DNA of 17,459 bases, from the NCBI GenBank assembly GCA_964617625.1, contig CAZTZL010000056.1, positions 1 to 17,459 of the forward strand. The letters run 5' to 3'. Made by a program: the position numbers and the translations under genes. Numbering within the stretch: position 1 is the stretch's first letter; every line of letters begins with the position of its first letter. Shown in pieces: positions 1 through 7,014 of this stretch. The notes below the pieces were generated by a model. That model had not been told where the DNA came from. It ran no database searches and worked only from the letters and a program-made list of their open reading frames with translations. The stretch comes from CAZTZL01 sp964617625. GTDB lineage: Bacteria > Zhuqueibacterota > QNDG01 > DSAB01.

Positions 1-40
1 CAAAGAACAATTCATGGATTTTAAATAATAAGCAAATTAT

Positions 41-1390
41 CTAGCTTTTAATATCCAATTCCTTGATCAAACGATTTAAATACGTTCTCTGGATCTGAAG
101 CAACTCCGCTGCTTTGGTTTGGTTATTCTGAGTGTGGTCTAAAGTTTTTTTAATGAACTGCTTTTTAAAATTTAATATCGCCTCTTCCAATGGTTTTCCA
201 ATTTGAATCTCTTCTTCGGAAGTTTTTTCAAACAAAGATTGGAAATGATCCATTTCGAGTTCTTTTCCTGTTGCCAGCACAACAGCCCGCTCGATCGCAT
301 TTTCCAGTTCGCGGATATTTCCCGGCCATGAATATTGTTTGAGTCGTTCGAGTACTTTCAGTGATATTGTTTTTATATTTTTATTCATAATCAGGCAATG
401 TTTTTGGATAAAATGCTCAACCAATGTGGGGATATCCTGTACTCTCGATCTCAACGGGGGGAGTTGTATCACCATCACATTAAGCCGAAAATACAGATCC
501 TCTCGAAATCGCCCTTCTTTGACTTCCTTTTTCAAATCACGATGGGTTGCCGCAATGACCCGAACATTCGCTTTGAGTGTATCAACACTTCCGACACGCT
601 GGAATTCGCCATACTCAAGCACATGCAGTAATCTGGCCTGAATGGCAGGTGACAGATCCCCAATTTCATCCAGAAATAAAGTCCCTTGATCAGCCAATTC
701 AAAACGTCCTTTTTTTTGTCTAATCGCCCCAGTAAATGCCCCTTTTTCATGGCCGAAAAGATCGGATTCCAAAAGTTGTTCGGATAAGGTCGTACAATTC
801 ACCTGAACAAATGGCCGGTCCTTTCGATCACTTATGTTATGTATTGCTCTCGACAATAGTTGTTTACCTGTTCCGCTCTCTCCGAAAATTAAAATTGTCG
901 TTTTAGTATTGGCAGCTTGGCGAACTATTTCCATAATGTTTTGCATTTCGATACTTTCACCAATCACCATTTTATACTGACTATCCAGTTCCTCTCGCAG
1001 GTATCGATTCTGTTCTATCAATCCCTTTTTATCCAAAGCCTTTTGAATGGCCACTATGATATGATCGGATTGGCATGGTTTGGTAATAAAATTAAAAGCT
1101 CCCAGCTTCATGGCCTCAACTGCCAATCCGATGGACCCATGCCCCGTCAAAACAATCACAATGATTTCAGGAAACTTCTTTTTTAAACGGTCAAGTACTT
1201 CGATACCATCCATCTTTGGCATCTGTAAATCAAGTAAAATGAGATCCGGCTCTGTTGACTCTGTCAACTTCAATCCTTCTTTTCCATCCGGGGCCTGAAT
1301 AACTTGATAACCATTGGCTTCCAATCGATCTTTTAGGACACTTCTGATATTTGGTTCATCATCAATAATGAGTATTTTATTATTCTTCAT
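41..1390 (-). CDS. NtrC-family sigma54-activating response regulator
   Basis: A 449-residue DNA-binding response regulator that, when phosphorylated, would remodel sigma54 RNA polymerase by ATP hydrolysis. All three NtrC domains are visible. The receiver domain (1-120) has the acidic pair D10/D11, phosphoacceptor D54, T82 and K104. The AAA+ domain (about 142-370) has Walker A GESGTGK at 170-176, the sigma54-contacting GAFTGA loop at 217-222, Walker B LFLDEIGD near 238-245 and an arginine-finger region near FREDLYFRLN. The Fis-type helix-turn-helix lies at about 415-445. Length is normal for the family. It lies 40 nt downstream of the histidine kinase on the same strand, so the two almost certainly form a cognate pair in one operon. 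Targets are unknown, but several sigma54-like promoter elements occur in this window. The start is ATG with only a weak purine-rich ribosome site (GAGTGAAGAA). Nothing appears truncated. Confidence 0.95.
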   Translation of the reverse strand: MKNNKILIIDDEPNIRSVLKDRLEANGYQVIQAPDGKEGLKLTESTEPDLILLDLQMPKMDGIEVLDRLKKKFPEIIVIVLTGHGSIGLAVEAMKLGAFNFITKPCQSDHIIVAIQKALDKKGLIEQNRYLREELDSQYKMVIGESIEMQNIMEIVRQAANTKTTILIFGESGTGKQLLSRAIHNISDRKDRPFVQVNCTTLSEQLLESDLFGHEKGAFTGAIRQKKGRFELADQGTLFLDEIGDLSPAIQARLLHVLEYGEFQRVGSVDTLKANVRVIAATHRDLKKEVKEGRFREDLYFRLNVMVIQLPPLRSRVQDIPTLVEHFIQKHCLIMNKNIKTISLKVLERLKQYSWPGNIRELENAIERAVVLATGKELEMDHFQSLFEKTSEEEIQIGKPLEEAILNFKKQFIKKTLDHTQNNQTKAAELLQIQRTYLNRLIKELDIKS

Positions 1391-1430
1391 TTCTTCACTC
1401 TCGCTATTTTAACTCTAAAAATAGTTATAT

Positions 1431-3950
1431 TTACCCTATGGGTAGTGTGAATGTAAATGTACTCCCTTTATTCAATTGACTCTCTACCTGAACCTCTCCT
1501 TCGTGTAACTCGACCAATTTCTTAACAATGTGCAGTCCCAATCCAACTCCTTTTTGCCTTTCAGCTTTTTCCTTCTTTACCCTTTCGAATCGTTCAAAAA
1601 TGGTTTTCAGCTTTTCTTCTGGAATTCCTTCACCTGAATCCTGAATAGAAATAGCCGCCATTTGCTTTCTGTTATTCATTCTTAATTGATTCGAGAAGAT
1701 TTTAATGACACACCCTTCATATGAATACTTAATGGCATTATCAATTAGATTTATTAATATGGCCTGTAAATAATCTTGATCAGCAAGAACATACAAAGAT
1801 TTTTTTAACGAGGTATTCATCTTGATTTTCTTTTTAGTGGCTATGGGATTTAAAAAATTGACAACTTTTTCAATTTCACGCATACTGTTCAGTTTTTGTT
1901 TATGTAGTTCTGTTCTTCCTGCTTCAATTTTTGCCACATCCAACAAATTCTCAATCATATATCTTAAGTAGCGAATATTCTCAGAAACATTTTTTAAATA
2001 TTCCATGATCTTAGGAGTCGACTTCTCTGGTATGCCATCCAGGAGGTTATCCACAGACCAACACATGGCTGTTAAAGGAGTACGCAATTCATGGGATACG
2101 TGAGAAATAAATTCAGATTTCAGTCTGCTGATCTCTTCGTGCTTCTCTTTTTCTGTCCGTTCCAACATCATGGATTTTTGATATTTGAGGCGTTCCAATG
2201 CCATAAAGCACTCTTCCGCCATGGGAATGAGCAACCCTATATCATTGTCGTCGTACTTGGCTTCTGACAATTTTTGACCCATTAAAAGCAATCCAACGAG
2301 TGATTTTTCCAAAAAGACAGGAAGAATCATTTCTATTTCATGTCCTTTAAATATTCCTTGCAGTGATTCTTCAATTACATTTGCATATCTTGATCTACCC
2401 ATTTCAATTATTGGAATATGTCCTCTTTTTATTTTTTTTACAATCTTGTCATTATAATCTATTTGCAGTATTGATTTTTCCTGTTGCAAAAAACCATGGC
2501 CATGTCGCATTATGAACAGTTTATTCATTGAATCAGGTAATAAAACTGCTATTTTCTTTATTGGAATAGCAGCAAGGATTTTATTAAGTAAAAGTTTGAT
2601 TAACGTATCCTGATCATGAGCTGATGTGACTGCCTTGCTAAAATCTTTGATTGCTAATCTGAAATTATATTTTACACGGTAAAACGTTTTATCCACAAAA
2701 GTCTGTACATGCTGTTTTAATGGTGAAAACATGATAGCGGCTATAAGTGTAAAGATAATCGTAAGAAAATGGTTATACTGTCGGCTTAGAGTTTGTATAA
2801 AATGACCTATCAGTCCAACAAGTCCTAAATAGAAGATAATGATGATACCTGTCACCAAAGTATAAACCAGACTGCGATTAATGACAATTTCAATATCCAT
2901 TGCATGATATTTTACAATCGAAAATCCGATAGCAACAGGGACGATGAGAAGAAAGAAATAATTAAATTCCTCAGCAAGAATCGGTGAAAAACCCAGGCCC
3001 TGAGGAAGCAGCCATAGAAACAGATAAGGTGCGATACCAAAGCTGAGTCCCCAGAGAATCCATTGGATTTTGTTTCTACTTTCCTTGGTTTTCGCAGAAA
3101 AATAAGACTGGATAAGAAAGAAAATACCCAAGAGTAGATATCCAATAAAATAGAGTTTTAGTGCATTATTGTATAACCAGAACCGTTTAAAATGAGAGAG
3201 CGAATTGAATATCATTGATGGGATATAACTGGTTGCCAATAAAACAATAAATATGACTGCGGGAACAAATATAAATAAACGAAAGAGCGGCACCTTTTTA
3301 ATAATTTCCTTTTTCTGAGGAAATACCAAGCAGAAATAGAGTATCAAAGGCGGCATGAATGAATAGACAATAAAGAAAAGAATAGAATATAGATATTCTA
3401 AAAGGATTCCATTATAAGAGTATCCTTCGTAAAATAAAAACATCGAGAGTGATACTGTGATTCCTATCCAATAGAAGATTTTTGCAGCATGATCATCTGG
3501 CTTTTTGAGTATGACAAAAAATGCAGTTATCCAAAACATAATTCCTGATAAAAGATTAACTATAATCAATCTTAAACTATATTTCGGTATAAGAGTTGAT
3601 GTAAGATCAATCTGTTTTGCATTTCTTTGCACTTTTAGTGAAAAGGACTCTCCCGGTTTATGACTTCTAACAAATTGATCAATTGTTAATCCATTCTTTA
3701 ATACTTGATGATTGAATTCAAGAATCACATCTTCTTTTTGGATAAGAGCATCCTCATTTTGAATATTTTTAATAATTTTTTGCACATAAATACGATCCTC
3801 TTTTTGCTTCCAGTCAAAGGAAAGACATGCTCGATAAGTTTGTCGATATACGCCTGTTAATCCAAACACCAATAGACTGAGACTGAATACAATGTATATC
3901 ACTCTTTTAATAGTAGAACCATTCATATTCATTTGTGTTATTGTGGTCAA
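1431..3950 (-). CDS. Membrane PDZ/multi-TM/GAF-like sensor histidine kinase
   Basis: An 839-residue transmembrane histidine kinase, probable partner of the downstream NtrC-type regulator. In order: TM helix 1 (about 18-35); a PDZ-like domain (about 45-120) that should lie outside the cytoplasm; a block of eight or nine further TM helices (about 126-412) including a VKYHAMDIEIVINRSLVYTL stretch like that linking TM helices in other polytopic sensor kinases; a GAF-like cytoplasmic domain (about 430-595); a dimerisation helix with phospho-accepting H620 in SHVSHELRTPL; and an ATPase domain with N-box N734/D737/N738, G1 DSGEG (771-775) and G2 GVGLGLHIV (801-809). No catalytic residue seems lost. 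The start is uncertain: TTG at 3950 overlaps the stop of a 17-codon upstream ORF and may be translationally coupled, while in-frame ATG codons at 3932 and 3926 lack an obvious ribosome site. The ligand is unknown; a PDZ domain suggests recognition of peptide C-termini or envelope stress. Confidence 0.92.
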   Translation of the reverse strand: MTTITQMNMNGSTIKRVIYIVFSLSLLVFGLTGVYRQTYRACLSFDWKQKEDRIYVQKIIKNIQNEDALIQKEDVILEFNHQVLKNGLTIDQFVRSHKPGESFSLKVQRNAKQIDLTSTLIPKYSLRLIIVNLLSGIMFWITAFFVILKKPDDHAAKIFYWIGITVSLSMFLFYEGYSYNGILLEYLYSILFFIVYSFMPPLILYFCLVFPQKKEIIKKVPLFRLFIFVPAVIFIVLLATSYIPSMIFNSLSHFKRFWLYNNALKLYFIGYLLLGIFFLIQSYFSAKTKESRNKIQWILWGLSFGIAPYLFLWLLPQGLGFSPILAEEFNYFFLLIVPVAIGFSIVKYHAMDIEIVINRSLVYTLVTGIIIIFYLGLVGLIGHFIQTLSRQYNHFLTIIFTLIAAIMFSPLKQHVQTFVDKTFYRVKYNFRLAIKDFSKAVTSAHDQDTLIKLLLNKILAAIPIKKIAVLLPDSMNKLFIMRHGHGFLQQEKSILQIDYNDKIVKKIKRGHIPIIEMGRSRYANVIEESLQGIFKGHEIEMILPVFLEKSLVGLLLMGQKLSEAKYDDNDIGLLIPMAEECFMALERLKYQKSMMLERTEKEKHEEISRLKSEFISHVSHELRTPLTAMCWSVDNLLDGIPEKSTPKIMEYLKNVSENIRYLRYMIENLLDVAKIEAGRTELHKQKLNSMREIEKVVNFLNPIATKKKIKMNTSLKKSLYVLADQDYLQAILINLIDNAIKYSYEGCVIKIFSNQLRMNNRKQMAAISIQDSGEGIPEEKLKTIFERFERVKKEKAERQKGVGLGLHIVKKLVELHEGEVQVESQLNKGSTFTFTLPIG

Positions 3951-4000
3951 AGATTGAGAATTGATAAATAAAGCAAGGTTATAATAAAAATACCAAACAT
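3947..4000 (-). CDS. Possible 17-residue hydrophobic leader peptide
   Basis: A very short ORF, MFGIFIITLLYLSILNL, directly upstream of the sensor kinase. It has an ATG preceded by AGGGGG with an 8-nt spacer, a better ribosome site than the kinase has. Its TGA stop (3949-3947) overlaps the possible TTG start of the kinase (3950-3948) by two bases, the arrangement used for translational coupling. It is hydrophobic and could equally be a chance ORF in AT-rich DNA. Confidence 0.3.
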   Translation of the reverse strand: MFGIFIITLLYLSILNL

Positions 4001-4532
4001 TTTAGCAACCCCCTGATCAGAGTAAACATACATATTTCTATACGCTATTGAGAAATAATAGACTGTTTTTAAATTTATCAACTGCCTATTTAAGATCCAT
4101 AGTCTTGTGCCTCCTGATTATTGGAGGTTTACTTTTTCAATAATAGCCATTGTAGTAAAGTTGCAGGATTTAAGAGAACCATTAATATTCGATTTTTATA
4201 TAGAACAAGATCACAGGACAAATTAGATTTTATAATTACAATAGTGAAAGGAACCACTCACGCATGCATCGGAGGAAGATGTGGTACTGGGCAGATGTCT
4301 AAAACTATCTCACTATATGTGTCGTGTATGTTTGCGAAATAATGAAAATATAACTCGGAAAGTAACAGCAACAATATATAAGAAAAACAATTAAAATCAA
4401 TAAAAATATTGATAACCGATTTCATCAATTTGGAACAATTAAATTGATAATAAACAAAAAGGCCTTGGATCAAGTACGACTACAATATAAATTATGGTTA
4501 CTCAAGGATAGAGAAAAACTCGTTCATCCAAC
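3951..4532. other. Intergenic region without a convincing gene
   Basis: About 580 AT-rich bases between the kinase operon and the tRNA pair, apart from the 17-codon ORF at 3947-4000. A weak minus-strand promoter for the kinase could be TTGATA (4081-4076) and TATTAT (4060-4055), but the spacer is only 15 nt. A small hairpin of CCTCC and GGAGG arms lies near 4112-4130. A GC-richer patch at about 4250-4310 has no recognisable product in any frame; the 73-codon reading frame there starts with TTG and has no known motif. Confidence 0.5.
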
Positions 4533-4571
4533 AAAAAAGCCCGTTCCGAAAATTTCAGAACGGGCTTTTTT
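4533..4571 (-). terminator. Rho-independent terminator of the tRNA-Glu transcript
   Basis: A stem GCCCGTTC (4539-4546) with GAACGGGC (4558-4565), flanked by six A on one side and six T on the other, with inner GAAA/TTTC pairing. It can act in both directions, and on the minus strand it lies 5 nt after the tRNA-Glu 3' end. Confidence 0.85.
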
Positions 4572-4575
4572 AATG

Positions 4576-4647
4576 CGTCCCCAAGGGGAGTCGAACCCCT
4601 GTTGCAGGAATGAAAATCCTGAGTCCTAACCACTAGACGATGGGGAC
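4576..4647 (-). tRNA. tRNA-Glu (anticodon UUC)
   Basis: A full cloverleaf is readable on the minus strand. The acceptor stem GTCCCCA pairs with the 3' TGGGGAC, the discriminator is G73 as usual for bacterial tRNA-Glu, the D arm is GTCTAGTGGTTAGGAC, the anticodon loop carries TTC, and the T arm contains GGTTCGACTCC. The 3' CCA is not encoded and must be added after transcription. It lies 68 nt downstream of tRNA-His on the same strand, so both may come from one transcript ending at the adjacent terminator. Confidence 0.97.
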
Positions 4648-4715
4648 ATAGAAAAACGAACTATCAAATATAAAAATTCAAAATGCAAAGAACGAATGCC
4701 ATCTGCCACAGTTTG

Positions 4716-4790
4716 GGTGAGTAGAGGGATTTGAACCCTCGGCCTTCAGGGCCACAACCTGACGCTCTAACCAACTGAGCTATACCCACC
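4716..4790 (-). tRNA. tRNA-His (anticodon GUG)
   Basis: The acceptor stem GTGGGTA pairs with TACTCAC (one G-T pair). The base before it on the minus strand is G and the discriminator is C73, giving the G-1:C73 pair that marks tRNA-His. The D arm is GCTCAGTTGGTTAGAGC, the anticodon stem-loop CAGGTTGTGGCCCTG carries GTG, and the T arm contains GGTTCAAATCC. A complete CCA is not encoded. Confidence 0.97.
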
Positions 4791-4899
4791 ATTGGGTACT
4801 AAATATAAAAAAGAATAAATAACAAATCAAGTAAATTTAACATTCAATAGAATTTCATAAAAATATTATCTTAAAACCGATGCTCCATTACAATAAAAA

Positions 4900-4928
4900 A
4901 TACCCCGGTACTTACAAGCCGAGGTATT
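4900..4928 (-). terminator. Rho-independent terminator after the small membrane protein gene
   Basis: On the minus strand, ATACCTCGG pairs with CCGGGGTAT (nine pairs with one G-T) around an 11-nt loop and is followed by a run of six T. It lies 29 nt past the stop of the 68-residue gene. Confidence 0.85.
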
Positions 4929-4956
4929 AATAAAAACAATTAAATAATCTGTACTG

Positions 4957-5163
4957 TTAATTTACTAGACTGTGTACTTTCACCCTGGGGTCTTTGACAG
5001 TTTTGTACTTTTTTTCCGTTTCCTTTTCGAGGAATTCTACCCTCTCTTTGAGTATATAATTTTCCTGGATCAACGACATCCGCGGCCCGTACGCAAATAT
5101 TGCCATTCCCAGCATACCGAACAAGCCACCAAAAAAGAACGCTAAAACGATATAGCCGATCAT
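4957..5163 (-). CDS. Small single-pass membrane protein with coiled-coil tail
   Basis: A 68-residue protein of unknown function. Residues 2-26 form one glycine-rich hydrophobic segment (AFFFGGLFGMLGMAIFAYG) that should be a TM helix. The rest is charged and probably helical (about 31-55, rich in E and K), suggesting a short cytoplasmic coiled coil. The case for a real gene is good: GAGGTGAGGGAGT immediately before the ATG is a strong ribosome site, and a rho-independent terminator follows 29 nt after the stop. It resembles in size and layout the small DUF3789-like membrane proteins, but I cannot claim membership. A sigma54-like element lies on the same strand about 90 nt upstream. An overlapping 77-codon frame (4940-5173) is a shadow. 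Confidence 0.75.
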   Translation of the reverse strand: MIGYIVLAFFFGGLFGMLGMAIFAYGPRMSLIQENYILKERVEFLEKETEKKYKTVKDPRVKVHSLVN

Positions 5164-5250
5164 ACTCCCTCACCTCATTTTTGAAATAAAAAATAGCATT
5201 ATTTTCAATTTTGAAATAATATTTTCCAAATAAATTCCGAAATTCAAAGC

Positions 5251-5267
5251 TGCAAAAATTACACCGG
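5251..5267 (-). promoter_or_regulatory. Possible sigma54 promoter for the small membrane protein gene
   Basis: Minus-strand CGGTGT-N5-TTGCA: GG and GC are 12 nt apart, as in -24/-12 promoters. The -12 box TTGCA is perfect, but the -24 box only partly matches TGGCAC. Transcription would start near 5241, leaving a leader of about 78 nt. Confidence 0.3.
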
Positions 5268-5331
5268 AATAAAAACAGCCAAAAATTATAACATTCAGCC
5301 TGTTTGATTGAATATTTATCCAGCTGTTTCG

Positions 5332-5347
5332 AAATACCCGGGTATTT
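5332..5347. repeat. Perfect 16-bp palindrome
   Basis: AAATACCCGGGTATTT is fully self-complementary with no spacer and is followed on the plus strand by further T residues. It lies about 100 nt before the ECF sigma start and 170 nt before the divergent small membrane protein gene, so it could be an operator for a dimeric regulator. Confidence 0.4.
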
Positions 5348-5376
5348 TTTTCCTCCTCCAATTATCTCTTTGTTAC

Positions 5377-5418
5377 TTAATCAAAAATATTTATCTTTTA
5401 TGTAAACGTTTTGATTAA
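5377..5418. promoter_or_regulatory. Perfect inverted repeat upstream of the ECF sigma gene
   Basis: TTAATCAAAA (5377-5386) and TTTTGATTAA (5409-5418) are exact reverse complements separated by 22 nt, ending 32 nt before the chosen sigma factor start. Placement suggests an operator. A TTTG-N19-TATCTTTT arrangement (5369-5399) overlaps it and resembles the Bacteroidota-type promoter TTTG-N19-TAnnTTTG with one mismatch, which is weak evidence of a promoter here. Confidence 0.4.
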
Positions 5419-5450
5419 TGAAATGGTCAAATAGAGTAAAGACAGAAAGA

Positions 5451-6029
5451 ATGACTGAAGACTTTAAAGAAAAAGAACTCGTTCTGCAGGCTCAAAAGAA
5501 TGACCATCTGGCATTCGAGAAACTGATTCAGCAGTACGATCATCAAGTCCTGTCGATGGCATATCAATTGACAGGGAACACTTTTGATGCAGAGGATATT
5601 TATCAGGAAGTAATGTTACGCGTTTATCAAAAATTGGATAGTTTCAGATTTGAAAGCAGGTTTTCAACCTGGCTTTACCGCATTGTTGTTAATTGTGCTC
5701 TCAACTATCGAAAGCAAAAATCCCGGCACAAACACATCTCCATCGATCATTTTCAAGATGATGAAAAGTATTGGCAATATCCTTCCGATCCGACATCGAG
5801 GCCGGACACCCGGGCTATTAATAATGAAATCAGTGAACAAATATCCAAGACGCTGGAAAAACTATCCATGATGCAAAGAGTGGTTTTCATCCTTAGATTC
5901 AATGAAGATTTCAAACTGAGTGATATTGCCAGGATAGTTGGATGTTCAACAGGCACAGTAAAAAACCATCTTTTTCGCAGTACACAAAAAATGCGGCAGG
6001 CACTGGCCAGATACAATAATAACTATTAG
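5451..6029 (+). CDS. ECF-type sigma-70 family RNA polymerase sigma factor
   Basis: A 192-residue extracytoplasmic-function sigma factor. Region 2 (about residues 20-90) carries FDAEDIYQEVMLRVYQKLDSF, which binds core polymerase and the -10 element, followed by FSTWLYRIVVNCALNYRKQ. Region 4 (about 135-185) has the helix-turn-helix LSDIARIVGCSTGTVKNHLFRS for the -35 element. A linker rich in D, P and R lies between. An in-frame ATG at 5418 would add 11 residues, but it overlaps an inverted repeat and has no ribosome site; starting at 5451 gives the usual short lead-in (EKELVLQAQKNDHLAFEKLIQQY). The anti-sigma-like gene begins 3 nt after the stop, so the two are co-translated partners, and the DUF4097 gene follows. 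Members of this family commonly autoregulate their own operon; the inverted repeat upstream would suit that, but this is inference. Confidence 0.93.
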   Translation: MTEDFKEKELVLQAQKNDHLAFEKLIQQYDHQVLSMAYQLTGNTFDAEDIYQEVMLRVYQKLDSFRFESRFSTWLYRIVVNCALNYRKQKSRHKHISIDHFQDDEKYWQYPSDPTSRPDTRAINNEISEQISKTLEKLSMMQRVVFILRFNEDFKLSDIARIVGCSTGTVKNHLFRSTQKMRQALARYNNNY

Positions 6030-6032
6030 GAA

Positions 6033-6983
6033 ATGAGTCATTTGATGAAAAAGCAACATATTCAAAAAAAAGAACTCCTCCTCTATTGTATGGATGAACT
6101 TTCAGTAAAAAGTGCAAACAGGATTCGGTCCCATCTCAAAGAGTGCGCTGAATGCCGGTTTCTGTTAGACAGCGAAGAACATTTTATTCAACTTTTGAAA
6201 CAACACCCCAAACCCGAACCTACAGAGATCCTTCTGAACCGGTGCCGGAGCGAATTGAAAAAAACAATGAGAAATCAAATTCATTCATCAGATTCCGCAC
6301 CCTTTTGGAAAAAGTTTTTCGATCACATTTTCATCCCGACTCCAAGAGTTCAGATCGCAACGGCCGCTTTCTTTTTTATCATTGGTCTCACGCTGGGAAG
6401 ATTCCTGTTCCTTTCGGAAACGGCACGTTCTACTGCCAGTAAAGAAATGATTCGGGCTCTTCAGACCGGTTCGGCCATCGAAAACATCCAAATCACTCCT
6501 TCAGTCCACCAAACAGGCGAAGTGGAAATTCAGTATCGCACACAGGAAAGAAAGATCCTTCGCGGAAATATTAAAAATCCTGAAATCCAAACGGCACTCT
6601 CCTATGTAATGATGAACGCACCAAAAGACAACATCAGACTAAGAAGTATCGGTTTATTGAAAGATGAATCGAATCAAAAGCCGGTACAGGAAGCACTCAT
6701 TCATGCTCTGCGAAACGATCAAAATCCAGGTGTCCGTTTAAAAGCGATTCGTATTTTAAAAAATTTGCCCATAAACGAAAAGATAAAAAATATTTTTATC
6801 TATGTTTTACTAAAAGACACAAATTCGGGAATCCGGTTCGAAGCGGCGAAAATGCTGGCCCAAACCCAGGATCCGGGGATCGAATCCGTACTTCGGAACC
6901 AGGCAAGCAAAGAACAATTCATTCAAGCACTGCTATCTAAAAATGAAAATCCGAACCGAATTCCAGTCAGCCGTGATCTATAA
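6033..6983 (+). CDS. Anti-sigma-like zinc-finger membrane protein with HEAT repeats
   Basis: A 316-residue protein, probably the anti-sigma factor for the ECF sigma encoded 3 nt upstream. The N-terminus has the zf-HC2 signature: H9 (or C19) and H34-x3-C38-x2-C41 in SHLKECAECRFLL, which in this family binds zinc and holds the sigma factor. One TM helix lies at about 107-127 (QIATAAFFFIIGLTLGRFLF), so residues 128-316 face the periplasm. That part holds two or three HEAT-like helical repeats (about 195-290: SIGLLKDESNQKPVQEAL, AIRILKNLPINEKI, AAKMLAQTQDPGI). HEAT repeats are protein-binding and suggest that the outer domain docks an envelope protein, perhaps the DUF4097 product encoded next. 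The start may instead be the ATG at 6045, four codons in; neither ATG has a well-spaced ribosome site. Confidence 0.85.
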   Translation: MSHLMKKQHIQKKELLLYCMDELSVKSANRIRSHLKECAECRFLLDSEEHFIQLLKQHPKPEPTEILLNRCRSELKKTMRNQIHSSDSAPFWKKFFDHIFIPTPRVQIATAAFFFIIGLTLGRFLFLSETARSTASKEMIRALQTGSAIENIQITPSVHQTGEVEIQYRTQERKILRGNIKNPEIQTALSYVMMNAPKDNIRLRSIGLLKDESNQKPVQEALIHALRNDQNPGVRLKAIRILKNLPINEKIKNIFIYVLLKDTNSGIRFEAAKMLAQTQDPGIESVLRNQASKEQFIQALLSKNENPNRIPVSRDL

Positions 6984-7014
6984 TCCGAGATTAAAATAAA
7001 AGGAGACAAAAATC

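Noticed and set aside
4121..4342. 73-codon plus-strand frame in the kinase-tRNA intergenic region
   Set aside because: TTG start, no known domain, lysine/isoleucine-rich composition typical of random AT-rich DNA, and no terminator or partner gene.
4444..4629. 61-codon plus-strand frame ending in tRNA-Glu
   Set aside because: It runs through the terminator and the tRNA in antisense and has no other support.
5170..5361. 63-codon minus-strand frame upstream of the small membrane protein gene
   Set aside because: It needs a TTG start that lies before its own GGAGGAGG sequence; no start codon follows that site at a useful distance.
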